DNA of 37,759 nt from Microvirga arvi. GTDB lineage: Bacteria > Pseudomonadota > Alphaproteobacteria > Rhizobiales > Beijerinckiaceae. Position numbers and translations under genes: made by a program. This document shows, in pieces, positions 16,421 through 24,940 of this stretch. Every line of letters begins with the position of its first letter. The first letter of the stretch is position 1. The stretch spans positions 1 to 37,759 of the forward strand of contig NZ_JAFEMD010000048.1 in the NCBI RefSeq assembly GCF_016892765.1. The letters run 5' to 3'. The notes beneath the pieces are model-generated. The model was not told where the DNA came from and made no database searches. It saw only the letters and a list, made by a program, of their open reading frames with translations.

Positions 16421-17380
16421 TTAGTCCGGAGCCGCGAGGATCAGTGCCGTTTCCACCCGGTTTCGTCCGCCTGCCTTGGCTTGATAGAGCGCGCGATCAG
16501 CCGCAGCGAGCAGGGCTTGCGGCATCCCTGCCGAGACTCCAGTTCGGACAACGGCCGTGGCGGCGCCAATACTGGCGGTGACCACCCTTCCAGGCACCGA
16601 CGTTGCCTCATGCGGGAGAGCCAGGGCCTCAATCGCCACACGAGCGCGCTCCGCCACTGTAGCCGCACCTTGCGCATCGGCCTGGACCAGAATGATCGCG
16701 ATCTCTTCTCCGCCGTAGCGTGCGATGAGATCTCCTGGGCCAAGCGTCAGGCCTTGGAGGGCCGCCGCGACTGCCCGGAGGCAATCGTCACCCACCAGAT
16801 GCCCATAGGCATCATTGAAGCCCTTGAAGTGATCGAGGTCGAGCAGGAGGAGGGACATCTGCGCCATCTCACGAACGGTGCGGCGCCATTCCCGGGCTAG
16901 CGCTTCATCGAACGAGCGGCGGTTGGCGAGGCCGGTCAGGCCGTCCTTCGTCGCCATGGCGGTCAGCTGATCCTCCAGCGCCTTGCGCTCGGTCACGTCC
17001 CGCATCACCACGGCCCGGTCGCCGGGCTGGCCGAGGGTATAGTCCCCGATGGGCCGTGAGGTAACCTCAACCCATAGCAGAGTGCCATCCCCGCGAATGG
17101 CCCGAACCGTGATGGTTGAGCTGTCAACCTCGCCCGCCACCAGACGCGCCGTCGCGGCGGCGATGATCGGCAAATCCTCAGGAAAGACGAACTCCCGCAC
17201 AGGCTGCCCGACAATCTCCGAGACGGGCCGGCGAAACATTCGTTCCGCCGACGGCGAGATATAGCTGAAGGTCATGTCCGCCCCGACGCGGGCGATGACA
17301 TCGGTGCAGTATTCGGCTAGCAGGCGCAGCTCCGCCTCCGCCGGTATGCTGTGTCGGTGTGATGCCCCGCCTTCCGCCAT
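16421..17380 (-). CDS. PAS-GGDEF diguanylate cyclase
   Basis: A 319-residue soluble protein: a PAS domain (about 20-135, with a PAC-like end) followed by a GGDEF domain (about 145-310). The active motif is RYGGEEI (223-227 as GGEEI), still compatible with making cyclic di-GMP. The usual inhibitory RxxD site a few residues before it is not present (GPGD). No membrane segment is seen, so it would sense a cytosolic signal through PAS. It converges with the DUF1275 gene across a 111-base gap that holds nothing evident. Confidence 0.9.
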   Translation of the reverse strand: MAEGGASHRHSIPAEAELRLLAEYCTDVIARVGADMTFSYISPSAERMFRRPVSEIVGQPVREFVFPEDLPIIAAATARLVAGEVDSSTITVRAIRGDGTLLWVEVTSRPIGDYTLGQPGDRAVVMRDVTERKALEDQLTAMATKDGLTGLANRRSFDEALAREWRRTVREMAQMSLLLLDLDHFKGFNDAYGHLVGDDCLRAVAAALQGLTLGPGDLIARYGGEEIAIILVQADAQGAATVAERARVAIEALALPHEATSVPGRVVTASIGAATAVVRTGVSAGMPQALLAAADRALYQAKAGGRNRVETALILAAPD

Positions 17381-17704
17381 CTGTGCTCCTACCTCACGCG
17401 CTGCGCAGGTGCAGGCTCATATCATGGCAACACCAACTCCCAAAGATCTCAGACTGCGACCCTGTCGGTCCCACAAACGCAGGCGCCGCACACATAGGCC
17501 TTGTCGGAAATTGGCTGCCGGTGCCGGATTGCCGCAACTGGCGCTACAGATCCGGGCTGCTCCGGCGGCAATTCGACCCGTGGCCGGAACATCGGCGTCC
17601 GCATGATGTTGGGACCCATGTTGCGTGGGATCCATTCGAGACCGCTGTCGGTCCGGCGTTCCTGCCTTGTTGCGTTTCCCAGCTAATTCACCAAGGAGTC
17701 AATG
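17381..17704. other. Gap between cyclase and receiver gene
   Basis: No convincing gene is seen on either strand. The one point of note is GGAAC (17586-17590), 16 bases before TGTT (17607-17610). This is one base short of an EcfG-type promoter, and the site lies about 95 bases before the receiver gene. Confidence 0.25.
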
Positions 17705-18112
17705 ATGGGCCAAGCGATCAGGCGGACGGTGCTGGTGGTCGAGGATGAGCCGGAGCTCCGCCATTTGGCCGCGACGGTGATCGAGGAGACCGACCTGGAC
17801 GTCGTCGAGGTGGAGACCGCCGATGCGGCATTGGCCTTCCTGCAGGATCATGCCGACGAAGTGGTGATGGTCTTCACCGACGTCACGCTGCCGGGCCGGG
17901 CGGATGGCGTCGACCTCACGCTCGCCTGCGCGGCGCGCTGGCCGCACATCCGCGTGCTCGTCACCTCCGGGCGGGTGCGGTTGCCGAAGGACGGATTGCC
18001 CAAGACGGCGCGCTTCATGCCCAAGCCTTGGCGGGCGCTGGATGTTCTGGTGGCCGTCGAAGGGGCGGCCCGCAGCGCCGCGATCCCGGCTCCGGCCGCG
18101 CGGCGTCAGTGA
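17705..18112 (+). CDS. Stand-alone response-regulator receiver domain
   Basis: A 135-residue single receiver domain with no output domain. The phosphorylation residue is Asp59 (VFTDVTLPG), with the acid pair Glu13/Asp14, Thr-Ser at 87-88 and Lys107 (FMPKPW). AAGGAG is six bases before the second of two adjacent ATGs, so that start is used (the first is 17702). It closely resembles the receiver at 35396-35839 in pattern, including the GVDL and RWP segments, but keeps the Asp. It probably acts as a phosphate shuttle or partner-binding regulator. No kinase gene is nearby. Confidence 0.85.
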   Translation: MGQAIRRTVLVVEDEPELRHLAATVIEETDLDVVEVETADAALAFLQDHADEVVMVFTDVTLPGRADGVDLTLACAARWPHIRVLVTSGRVRLPKDGLPKTARFMPKPWRALDVLVAVEGAARSAAIPAPAARRQ

Positions 18113-18276
18113 CCGGGGTACCGTCCGGCCTGCGACCAGCGGTGATCAGGGCAATCCCTTAGTTTCGGCACCGGCCCGGGCGGCGTAACCCCTGGGGTCC
18201 GACGGCCGGCCTCATGCATGCCGGAGCGGTCCGTCGGCACCCATTCCCCTGATGCTGCATCCCAGGAGGTCATCCC

Positions 18277-19491
18277 ATGACGGACACACTGAGCGACACC
18301 ACCATTCATCTCGTAAAGGCGACGGTGCCGGCCTTGCAGGAGCATGGGCTGGCGGTCACGAAGCGCATGTACGAACGCATGTTCCAGAACGAGGAGATCC
18401 GCGACCTCTTCAACCAGTCGCATCACGGCGAAACCGGCTCCCAACCCAAGGCGCTGGCCTCCGCCATCCTCGCGTATGCCCAGAATATCGACAATCTCGG
18501 TGCCCTGGCGCCGGTCGTCGAACGCATCGCGCAGAAGCATGTGGGCTTGAACATCCTGCCCGAGCACTATCCGCACGTGGCCGAGGCGCTGCTCGGGGCG
18601 ATCAAGGACGTGCTCGGCGATGCCGCCACGGATGAGATCCTGGCCGCCTGGGGCGAGGCGTACTGGTTCCTGGCCCATGTGCTGATCGGGCGCGAGAAGG
18701 CCATCTACACCAGCCTGGCGTCGGCGCCCGGCGGCTGGAACGGCTGGCGCAATTTCCGGATCGAGAGCAAGCAGCGCGAGAGCGAGATCATTACCTCGTT
18801 CGTGCTCCGGCCCGAGGACGGTCAGCCTGTCCTGTTTCACCGGCCCGGCCAATACCTGACCCTCTGGATCGAGGCGCCGGGCCAGCATCCTCTCAAGCGC
18901 AACTACAGCATCTCCAGCGCGCCGAACGGTGAAACCTACCGCATCTCGGTGAAGCGCGAGCCGCAGGGGGTCGCGTCGTCCTGGCTGCATGACCAGACCG
19001 AGGTCGGGACCGTGCTCAAGGTGGCCCCGCCTGCGGGCGAGTTCTTCCTCAACGAGGAGTCGCCGCGGCCGGTTGTGCTGCTGAGCGGCGGGGTTGGGCT
19101 GACGCCGATGATGAGCATGCTGGAGACCATCGCGGCCCGCTATCCCAACAAGGCCGTCCATTACGTGCATGGGACGCTGAACGGCTCCACCCATGCGATG
19201 AGGGACCGGGTCAGGTCCTTGGCCGCGGCCTACCCGAACATCAAGGCCGCCACCTTCTATGTCGAGCCGCGGCCGGAGGACCGTCAGGGCGAGGACTATG
19301 ATCAGCAAGGATTGATCAGCATCGAGTGGCTCAGGGCCAACACGCCACTGGAGGAGGCGGGCTACTACCTGTGCGGCCCACGACCGTTCCTGAGAGCTTT
19401 CGTCGGCGGGCTCGCCTTGGCCGGGGTCCGGTCGAACCGCATCCACTATGAGTTCTTCGGGCCAGCCGACGAGATCCTCGCGGCGGCCTGA
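18277..19491 (+). CDS. hmp: Flavohaemoglobin Hmp, nitric oxide dioxygenase
   Basis: A 404-residue cytosolic enzyme that turns NO and oxygen into nitrate using NAD(P)H. The globin domain (1-140) has Tyr32, Gln56 and proximal His88, each three positions after the E. coli Hmp residues. The FAD domain has RNYSISS (about 208-214), and the NAD domain has GGVGLTPMMSML. The ATG follows CAGGAGG. The 164-base upstream gap shows no clear FNR or NsrR box. Its 3' end overlaps the convergent DUF6894 gene by 46 bases. Along with NnrS it suggests NO is a real stress for this organism. Confidence 0.96.
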   Translation: MTDTLSDTTIHLVKATVPALQEHGLAVTKRMYERMFQNEEIRDLFNQSHHGETGSQPKALASAILAYAQNIDNLGALAPVVERIAQKHVGLNILPEHYPHVAEALLGAIKDVLGDAATDEILAAWGEAYWFLAHVLIGREKAIYTSLASAPGGWNGWRNFRIESKQRESEIITSFVLRPEDGQPVLFHRPGQYLTLWIEAPGQHPLKRNYSISSAPNGETYRISVKREPQGVASSWLHDQTEVGTVLKVAPPAGEFFLNEESPRPVVLLSGGVGLTPMMSMLETIAARYPNKAVHYVHGTLNGSTHAMRDRVRSLAAAYPNIKAATFYVEPRPEDRQGEDYDQQGLISIEWLRANTPLEEAGYYLCGPRPFLRAFVGGLALAGVRSNRIHYEFFGPADEILAAA

Positions 19492-19781
19492 CGCCAGGTC
19501 CGGTTGGCTGGATCCGTGCTCACGCGCTCCAGGAATGAGGCTGGGGCCAGGGGGGTATGCCAATCGTCCTTCATCGATGCCGTCACGGTGCAGAGCCGCT
19601 GGTTCCGCTCATCCCTGACCTCGACGACGTCACTGAAATCGCTCTTCGCCAGCTGGCCGGCCCCAATCTCGGCCGCTGAGCGGGCAGTTCCCCGCGCCGC
19701 GGCTTCCTGGCTGGCGAACTCCGAACCTTTGTCATCCCGTATGAGGTCGGTCCCTTTCCGGATGTCAAAATAGTAGAGCAC
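19446..19781 (-). CDS. DUF6894-family small protein, long form
   Basis: A 111-residue protein. The first 80 residues match two other genes in this window (30392-30661 and 36332-36547) in a YYFD/YFFHL start, a DD-G-E/D pattern, an A..(A)AE segment and a V.DE...(I/L).TV end. I recognise this as the DUF6894 family common in Hyphomicrobiales; its function is unknown. The GTG start corresponds to the family start and has GAGGGG upstream. The frame stays open far upstream but without family similarity. The C-terminal tail of about 30 residues is unique to this copy and overlaps the hmp end. Confidence 0.72.
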   Translation of the reverse strand: MLYYFDIRKGTDLIRDDKGSEFASQEAAARGTARSAAEIGAGQLAKSDFSDVVEVRDERNQRLCTVTASMKDDWHTPLAPASFLERVSTDPANRTWRQAAARISSAGPKNS

Positions 19782-20054
19782 CAAGGCAATCCCCTCTTGG
19801 AAATGGTGCTTTGGAACGGTGGAACAGCCAAACCGGAACGGAGGTTTCGTTCCGATCTTAGTTGTCCCGTGTGGGGCCGGTGGTCCAGAACCGGGTCTCC
19901 GCGCTGGGCCGGGCCGCACCGGGGCCGCATGGCGCAGGCGTCCTTTCCGATTCATCAATGCTGGCGTCCCAGCCGACCGGCCAGCGACCGTGGTCACACT
20001 CCTGGCTTCTGAGCTCTTTTGTCCGGAGGCACCGAACCGCTTGAGGTCGCCGCT

Positions 20055-20080
20055 GGAACGGAACCGGTTTGGAATCCGTT
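20055..20080 (+). promoter_or_regulatory. EcfG-type general-stress promoter motif
   Basis: GGAAC (20055-20059), a 17-base spacer, then CGTT (20077-20080) match the alphaproteobacterial EcfG sigma factor consensus GGAAC-N16/17-CGTT exactly. The predicted transcript would start near 20087, about 24 bases before a small membrane-protein gene at 20111. About 0.6 perfect matches are expected by chance in a window this size. Confidence 0.55.
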
Positions 20081-20110
20081 GGGCTGTCATTGGGAAAGGA
20101 TGAGCGGATC

Positions 20111-20242
20111 GTGCCTCGCTTCGTTGACAAGCCGTTCGACTGGGTGGCGATACTCGCCTTGGCTTCAGGGGCCGCCGTGCTGGTGCCGAGTCTCGCGGCA
20201 CTCGGCATGACGCTGTTGGCCGTGATCCGCGACCTCGTCTGA
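20111..20242 (+). CDS. Predicted 43-residue membrane microprotein
   Basis: The frame begins at GTG (20111), preceded by AAAGGATGAG, and encodes 43 residues. After a short charged start (PRFVDKPFDW) comes a hydrophobic stretch of about 28 residues, ending in IRDLV. I do not recognise a family. Support comes from the coding-like membrane segment, a plausible ribosome site and a perfect EcfG-type promoter motif just upstream. The rest of the gap 19782-20110 shows no other gene. Confidence 0.5.
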   Translation: MPRFVDKPFDWVAILALASGAAVLVPSLAALGMTLLAVIRDLV

Positions 20243-20367
20243 CAGAGGCTGCACGCCATGTCCCAGGGCTGAACCTCCCTAAGCAATATAGTTGCAAATA
20301 GTTCCGGTCTCGTCACTCACTTCCACATCGGTGTGGCACCGAATGTGGCCCGGAGAGGCATGGTCCA

Positions 20368-20541
20368 TCACCTGTCCTGACGGGCCTGACCTTGATCATC
20401 CGGATCCTCTTCGAGCAGGACCCGTTCCGCCGCTCCGTCGAGATCGTCGTACTGCCCGTTGCGGAGGGACCACAGGAAGGCGGCCAAGCCGGCCAGCCCC
20501 ATGCCAAGCGCGATGAGGATCAGCCACCACATGGAATCCAT
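20368..20541 (-). CDS. ccoS: CcoS, cbb3 oxidase assembly protein
   Basis: A 57-residue protein with one membrane helix (about 5-24) then SLRNGQYDDLDGAAERVLLEED. This is the typical CcoS pattern of a helix followed by SGQYDDLxxxAxRIL. CcoS is needed to mature the cbb3 oxidase, probably with CcoI during cofactor insertion. It starts 25 bases after the ccoI stop and ends the locus. Two Met codons (residues 1 and 4) are possible starts. Confidence 0.88.
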   Translation of the reverse strand: MDSMWWLILIALGMGLAGLAAFLWSLRNGQYDDLDGAAERVLLEEDPDDQGQARQDR

Positions 20542-20566
20542 CCGATCCTCCTCCGGGTTCTTGGCC

Positions 20567-22798
20567 TCATGCGGCCTTGCGGGCCAGTGACAGCCTCATG
20601 GCGTTGGCGATGACGATGATCGAGGACAGCGACATGGCGACGGCCGCAACGAGAGGGGTCACATAGCCCAGCATGGCGACTGGCACCGCCAAGGCATTGT
20701 AGCCGACCGCCAGGGCGAAGTTCTGGAAGATCAACCGGCGGGACTGGCGCGCGATCCCAAGGGCATCGGTGACGGCCGAAAGGCTTTCGTTCAGGAACAC
20801 GAAGTCGGCGGCGTTCCGGCCGATGTCAGCCGCGGTGGCGGGAGCCATGGAGACATGGGCGGCTGACAGGGCAGGCGCATCGTTCAGGCCGTCCCCGACC
20901 ATCAGGACCTTCCGGCCCGCTGTCTCATGCGCCGCGACCCGGACCACCTTGTCCGCCGGCAGGAGCCCGGCCGCAAAGTCACGGACCCCGAGCCTCGACG
21001 TCAGGTCCTTGACCACGGCCTCGCGGTCGCCGGAGAGGACCTCCACCGCCAGCCCCTGACGCACCAGGTTGCCCACCGTCTCCCGGGCCTCGTGGCGGAC
21101 GCTGTCCTCCAACACGAATGCCGCCAGCGGTTCGCCATCTCGCGCCAGGACCGAGATCGAGCCGGCTGCGGAGGCATCGTCCCGAGCCTGCTGCCCTGTT
21201 GCCCAGTCCGGCCTGCCGAGCCGGTACGTGTCGCCGCCGATCTGGGCTTCGAGCCCCAGCCCGGGAACCTCCTCGATCCAGTCGAACGCCGGGGCTTGAG
21301 ACACGCGTTGCGCCGCGACCACGGCAATTGCCTGTGCCGCCGGATGGCGCGAACCCATGGTCATCCCCAGGGCGATCCGCATCGCCGCCGGCGCCGCCTC
21401 GTCCGCGTTGACTAGGATGGGCTTGCCCAGCGTCAAGGTGCCGGTCTTGTCGAAGGTCACGCCACCGATCTCGGCCAGGCGCTCCAGGGCAGAACCGTCC
21501 TTGACCATGATCCCGCTCTCGAACAGGCGGCGGGCGGCGACGACCTGCACGATGGGAACCGCCAGGCCCAGGGCGCACGGGCAGGTGATGATCAGGACGG
21601 CGATGGCGATGGTGATGGATGAATGCCAGTCCCCAGTGAGGAACAGCCAGCCGAGAAACGACAATAAGGCCAGCGTGTGGACGACGGGTGAGTAGAGTGC
21701 CGCGGCGCGGTCCGCCAGTCGGCGGTAGCGGGCCCGCCCGCCCTCGGCGGCCTCCATCATCCGGACCATCTCCGCCAGGAACGAGTTCTCGGCGCGAGCC
21801 GTCGCCCGGACTGTCAACGGCCCAGTGAGATTCATCACGCCCGCCTGGACCGTTTCCCCCGGGGCAGCCTTCCGCGGCGCGGTTTCCCCCGAGACGAGGG
21901 AGCAGTCGAGATCGGATGCTCCCCGTTCGACCACGCCGTCAACCGGGATCCGGCCACCGGCGGCGACAAGAACCATCGCGTCGGGTTCGATCTCCGACAC
22001 GGGAACGTAGAGCGGCCGCCCGTCCTGGATGATCGTGGCGCCAGCCGGGGCGAGCCGCGCAAGACCAGCGACGGCGGAGCGCGCCCGCTCGCGCATTACA
22101 TGGTCGAGGGTGCGGCCGATGAGCAGGAAGAACAGCAGGGACGTTGCCGCGTCAAAGTAGGCATGCGGTGCATTGTGGATTGTATCGTAGAGGCTGAGAG
22201 CGAAGGCCAGCGACACACCAATGGAGATCGGCACGTCCATGTTGGTGCGGCCATGGCGCAACGCTGACCAGGCCGAGGCGTAGAAGACACGGCCGGAATA
22301 GAGCAGGGCCGGCAGGGCGAGGAGGGCCGAGATGAGGTGGAACGCCTGCCGGGAGCCGGCGTCGGCCCCCGACCAGACCGACACCGACAGCATCATGATG
22401 TTCATCGCGCAGAAGCCCGCCAGCGCAAGAGCCTTGACGAGGCGGGCCAGCTCCGGGTCTTTGGCGTCCTGCTCCGGCGCGAACAGGTGCGCCTCGTAGC
22501 CGATGCCGCGCAACGCACCGATCAGGTCAGGGGGCGTTCCCTCGCTCGTGCGCCAAGTGACGGCGACCCGCTTCATGGAGAGGTTGACCCGGGCGGCCTC
22601 GACGCCGGGGAGCTTCGCCAGCGTGCGTTCGACTGACGCAATGCAGGCGGCGCACCTGACGCCGGGCACCGAGAGATCCGTCTGGCGCGTACCGCCAGCA
22701 AGCTCGCGACTGGCGAGCCGGATTTCCTCCAGCAGGGTGTCGGGCTGCCGCGTGTCCCTCACTAAATTCTGAACATCTGTGGGGGAGCAGCAGGTCAT
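20567..22798 (-). CDS. ccoI: CcoI/FixI copper-transporting P1B-type ATPase
   Basis: A 743-residue copper ATPase that exports copper for assembly of the cbb3 oxidase CuB centre. It has a heavy-metal-binding domain with Cys49-x2-Cys52 and an N-terminal Cys pair (MTCC). About eight membrane helices follow, with the actuator SGET (303-306), CPC in helix 6 (406-408), the phosphorylated Asp450 in FDKTGTLT, HPAAQAI and GDGLNDAP. Length and motifs are normal. It is followed by ccoS and preceded by the DUF2189 gene with a gap of 37 bases. Confidence 0.95.
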   Translation of the reverse strand: MTCCSPTDVQNLVRDTRQPDTLLEEIRLASRELAGGTRQTDLSVPGVRCAACIASVERTLAKLPGVEAARVNLSMKRVAVTWRTSEGTPPDLIGALRGIGYEAHLFAPEQDAKDPELARLVKALALAGFCAMNIMMLSVSVWSGADAGSRQAFHLISALLALPALLYSGRVFYASAWSALRHGRTNMDVPISIGVSLAFALSLYDTIHNAPHAYFDAATSLLFFLLIGRTLDHVMRERARSAVAGLARLAPAGATIIQDGRPLYVPVSEIEPDAMVLVAAGGRIPVDGVVERGASDLDCSLVSGETAPRKAAPGETVQAGVMNLTGPLTVRATARAENSFLAEMVRMMEAAEGGRARYRRLADRAAALYSPVVHTLALLSFLGWLFLTGDWHSSITIAIAVLIITCPCALGLAVPIVQVVAARRLFESGIMVKDGSALERLAEIGGVTFDKTGTLTLGKPILVNADEAAPAAMRIALGMTMGSRHPAAQAIAVVAAQRVSQAPAFDWIEEVPGLGLEAQIGGDTYRLGRPDWATGQQARDDASAAGSISVLARDGEPLAAFVLEDSVRHEARETVGNLVRQGLAVEVLSGDREAVVKDLTSRLGVRDFAAGLLPADKVVRVAAHETAGRKVLMVGDGLNDAPALSAAHVSMAPATAADIGRNAADFVFLNESLSAVTDALGIARQSRRLIFQNFALAVGYNALAVPVAMLGYVTPLVAAVAMSLSSIIVIANAMRLSLARKAA

Positions 22799-22835
22799 CG
22801 CCGGTTGTCATCCTTTGCCGCACGCTGGCGTAGCA

Positions 22836-23642
22836 TCACTGCATCGCTCGGTAAGCATGCCAGGTGGCATGACCAAGCAGTGGGAAGATGACGATGAAGC
22901 CGAGGAAGCCCGTCACGGCGCTGACCGCGAACAGGGCGAGAAGGATGGCGCCCCAGGTGATCATCGGGGTGAGGTTGTTCCACACCATTGCCATGCTCGT
23001 GCCCATGGCCGTCAGGGCGTCCGTGCGCCGGTCGAGCAGCATCGGGATCGAGAACACGCTGATCGCGAACCCGAAGGCCGCGAACAGCCCTCCGACGAGA
23101 GTCCCGACGATAAGCATCGCCCAGCCGACCGACGTTGTGAAGAGCATGGCGACGACCCCGTCGAGTCCCGGGAAGGGCCGGACACCGAAGAACAGGGCGT
23201 AGACCAGAACCGCGGCCCGGTTCCAGAGGAGCATCAGCAGGCAGAGCAGCAGCCCAGTGTAGAAGATCTGTGCACCGGCTCGCGGGCGCACGAGCAGCAT
23301 GGTGCGCAGCGTCGGATGCTCCCTGGCCTCCAGGGCACGGCTCTTCTCATAGAGGCCGATAGCCAGGACGGGCGCGACGATCATGTACCCGGCGATGGCG
23401 GGAAACAGGATGTAGTCTCGCCCTGAGGCGAACAGCGTCCATGTGAGGAGGAGCGTGACGAAGAAGACCGCGACCCCATAGACGATGCTGAGGCCCGGCC
23501 GGACCATCAGGTCGCGCCAGCCCGCCTTCAACCAGTCGAACGCGGCCTGCGCCGGGAGGTGGCGTTGCAGGGAAGGGTTGCGCGTCTCCTCGATCCCGGA
23601 GGTCTGGGTCAGCAAGCCGTAGGACTTGTCCGTTTCACTCAT
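22836..23642 (-). CDS. DUF2189 membrane protein
   Basis: A 268-residue protein with about six membrane helices and a start region (FDWLKAGWRDLMVRPGLSIVYG) typical of DUF2189, a family often found in cbb3 oxidase loci of alphaproteobacteria. The function is not known. It occupies the place between ccoP and ccoI where ccoG and ccoH usually lie. The 36-base gap to the upstream 66-residue gene suggests one transcript. Confidence 0.8.
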   Translation of the reverse strand: MSETDKSYGLLTQTSGIEETRNPSLQRHLPAQAAFDWLKAGWRDLMVRPGLSIVYGVAVFFVTLLLTWTLFASGRDYILFPAIAGYMIVAPVLAIGLYEKSRALEAREHPTLRTMLLVRPRAGAQIFYTGLLLCLLMLLWNRAAVLVYALFFGVRPFPGLDGVVAMLFTTSVGWAMLIVGTLVGGLFAAFGFAISVFSIPMLLDRRTDALTAMGTSMAMVWNNLTPMITWGAILLALFAVSAVTGFLGFIVIFPLLGHATWHAYRAMQ

Positions 23643-23678
23643 CTGTCTTCCCCGAAATCGCGCATCAGTTGAACATAC

Positions 23679-23879
23679 TCAGCAGGCGGGCTTCGCCGCC
23701 CTGAAGGCACCTTCCTTGGACCCGGCCTCCTTCAGGTGGGCGACGCAGTCGGGCTGCGAGGCCACCGCGACGTAGACGAGGTGGGCATTGGCGGCCGCTA
23801 CGACGAGCAGCACGGCCGCCGCCAGGCTCCAGGCAACAATAGGCCACTTGGCCTGCTTCGGTGCCTCAACTCCCGTCAT
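23679..23879 (-). CDS. 66-residue single-span protein after ccoP
   Basis: The start ATG overlaps the ccoP stop by four bases (ATGA), so translation is coupled. One membrane helix (about 13-31) is followed by a periplasm-facing tail with SQPDCVAHLKEAG and a C-terminal Cys. The two tail cysteines (45 and 66) could form a disulphide or bind metal. It is too small and unlike CcoH/FixH to call it that, though it sits in that position. I do not recognise a named family. Confidence 0.72.
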   Translation of the reverse strand: MTGVEAPKQAKWPIVAWSLAAAVLLVVAAANAHLVYVAVASQPDCVAHLKEAGSKEGAFRAAKPAC

Positions 23880-24757
23880 GGCTTCACGTCTCCCAGGGAG
23901 TTGACGTACAGGGCCAGGATCTTGATCTCCGCCGGGGTCAGGCGCTCGTCCCAGGTCGGCATGTGCCCCTGGCGCCCGCCATGGATCGTGTCGATCAGGG
24001 TCTGGAGGTCGCCGCCGTAGACCCAGTGCGGATCGGTCAGGTTGGGTGCCCCGACCTCCCGGTTGCCCTTGCCGTCCTCGCCGTGGCACGCCGCGCAGGT
24101 CGTGAGGAAGACCTCCCGCCCGGCCTGGATCTGCGCGACGTTCTGCGGTGTGGACACAGCCGGATTTGAAAGGGATTGCACGTAGGTTGCGACGTTCGCG
24201 ACCTGGGCTCGGTCCAGCATCGCGTCGCGCCCGAAGGCCGGCATCTGCGCGACCCGGGTGTTCTGGTGGCGCGAGTTGATGCCCAGACGCATGGTCTCGG
24301 CGATCTGCTCCACCTCGCCGCCCCAGAGCCAGTCGTCGTCGGTCAGGTCGGGATAGTTGGCGCGGCCATTTCCGTCCGCCCCGTGGCAGGCGGCACAGTT
24401 GTCGCCGAAGAGCTGACGTCCGGTCGAGCGGACGACCTTCATCAGGTCCTCGTTGGACTGGATCTGCTCGTAGCTCTCGGTCTCGATGGCCTTCACCCAG
24501 GATGCGCGCTCGGCCTGGGCGGTGACCAGTTCCCGCTCCACGGTCTGGCGCTGGTCGATGCCCAGGATGCCCTTGGTGTACGTCGTGACCAGCGGCCAGG
24601 TCGGCATCAGGAGCCACCAGAGCACGGCCCACACGTGCGTGACCACGAGGAAGATCAGCACGCCGCGCGGCACGGCGGTGTCGAGCTCCTTGATGCCGTT
24701 CCATTCATGCCCGGTGGTCTTTTGACCGCTGACGGGATCGCGTTCCTCTACTGCCAT
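23876..24757 (-). CDS. ccoP: CcoP, dihaem cytochrome c subunit of cbb3 oxidase
   Basis: A 293-residue subunit with one membrane helix (about 32-52) and two haem motifs CAACH (121-125 and 221-225), each with a later Met in QMPAFG and HMPTW as axial ligand. It carries electrons to CcoO and CcoN. A cytosolic segment before the helix holds DPVSGQKTTGHEWNGIKELD, the usual CcoP start. Its 5' end overlaps ccoQ by 10 bases and its 3' end overlaps the 66-residue gene by four. Confidence 0.96.
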   Translation of the reverse strand: MAVEERDPVSGQKTTGHEWNGIKELDTAVPRGVLIFLVVTHVWAVLWWLLMPTWPLVTTYTKGILGIDQRQTVERELVTAQAERASWVKAIETESYEQIQSNEDLMKVVRSTGRQLFGDNCAACHGADGNGRANYPDLTDDDWLWGGEVEQIAETMRLGINSRHQNTRVAQMPAFGRDAMLDRAQVANVATYVQSLSNPAVSTPQNVAQIQAGREVFLTTCAACHGEDGKGNREVGAPNLTDPHWVYGGDLQTLIDTIHGGRQGHMPTWDERLTPAEIKILALYVNSLGDVKP

Positions 24758-24918
24758 GGCCTGTCGTCCCCATCGAGAATGTTCCGCTTGGCGTCGTCGA
24801 AGCGCTTCCGGTTGGACGGCCAGAAAGCGTAGATCACCACGCAGATGCTGAAGGCGATGAAATAAAACAGGCCCCAGCTCTTGGCGAAGCCAACGAGGGT
24901 GTCGTGGTCAATGTCCAT
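24748..24918 (-). CDS. ccoQ: CcoQ, small cbb3 oxidase subunit
   Basis: A 56-residue protein with one helix (about 13-33) ending in YAFWPSNRKRFDDA, the typical CcoQ ending. It stabilises the oxidase core. The start is placed at the ATG preceded by GGAGGACAGCTG, because the upstream ATG would extend into ccoO. It lies between ccoO (22-base gap) and ccoP (10-base overlap). Confidence 0.92.
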   Translation of the reverse strand: MDIDHDTLVGFAKSWGLFYFIAFSICVVIYAFWPSNRKRFDDAKRNILDGDDRPWQ

Positions 24919-24940
24919 CAGCTGTCCTCCTTCGCCTTCG

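Noticed and set aside
18106..19563. 485-codon minus-strand frame opposite hmp
   Set aside because: It is antisense to a clear flavohaemoglobin gene, with shadow-like composition.
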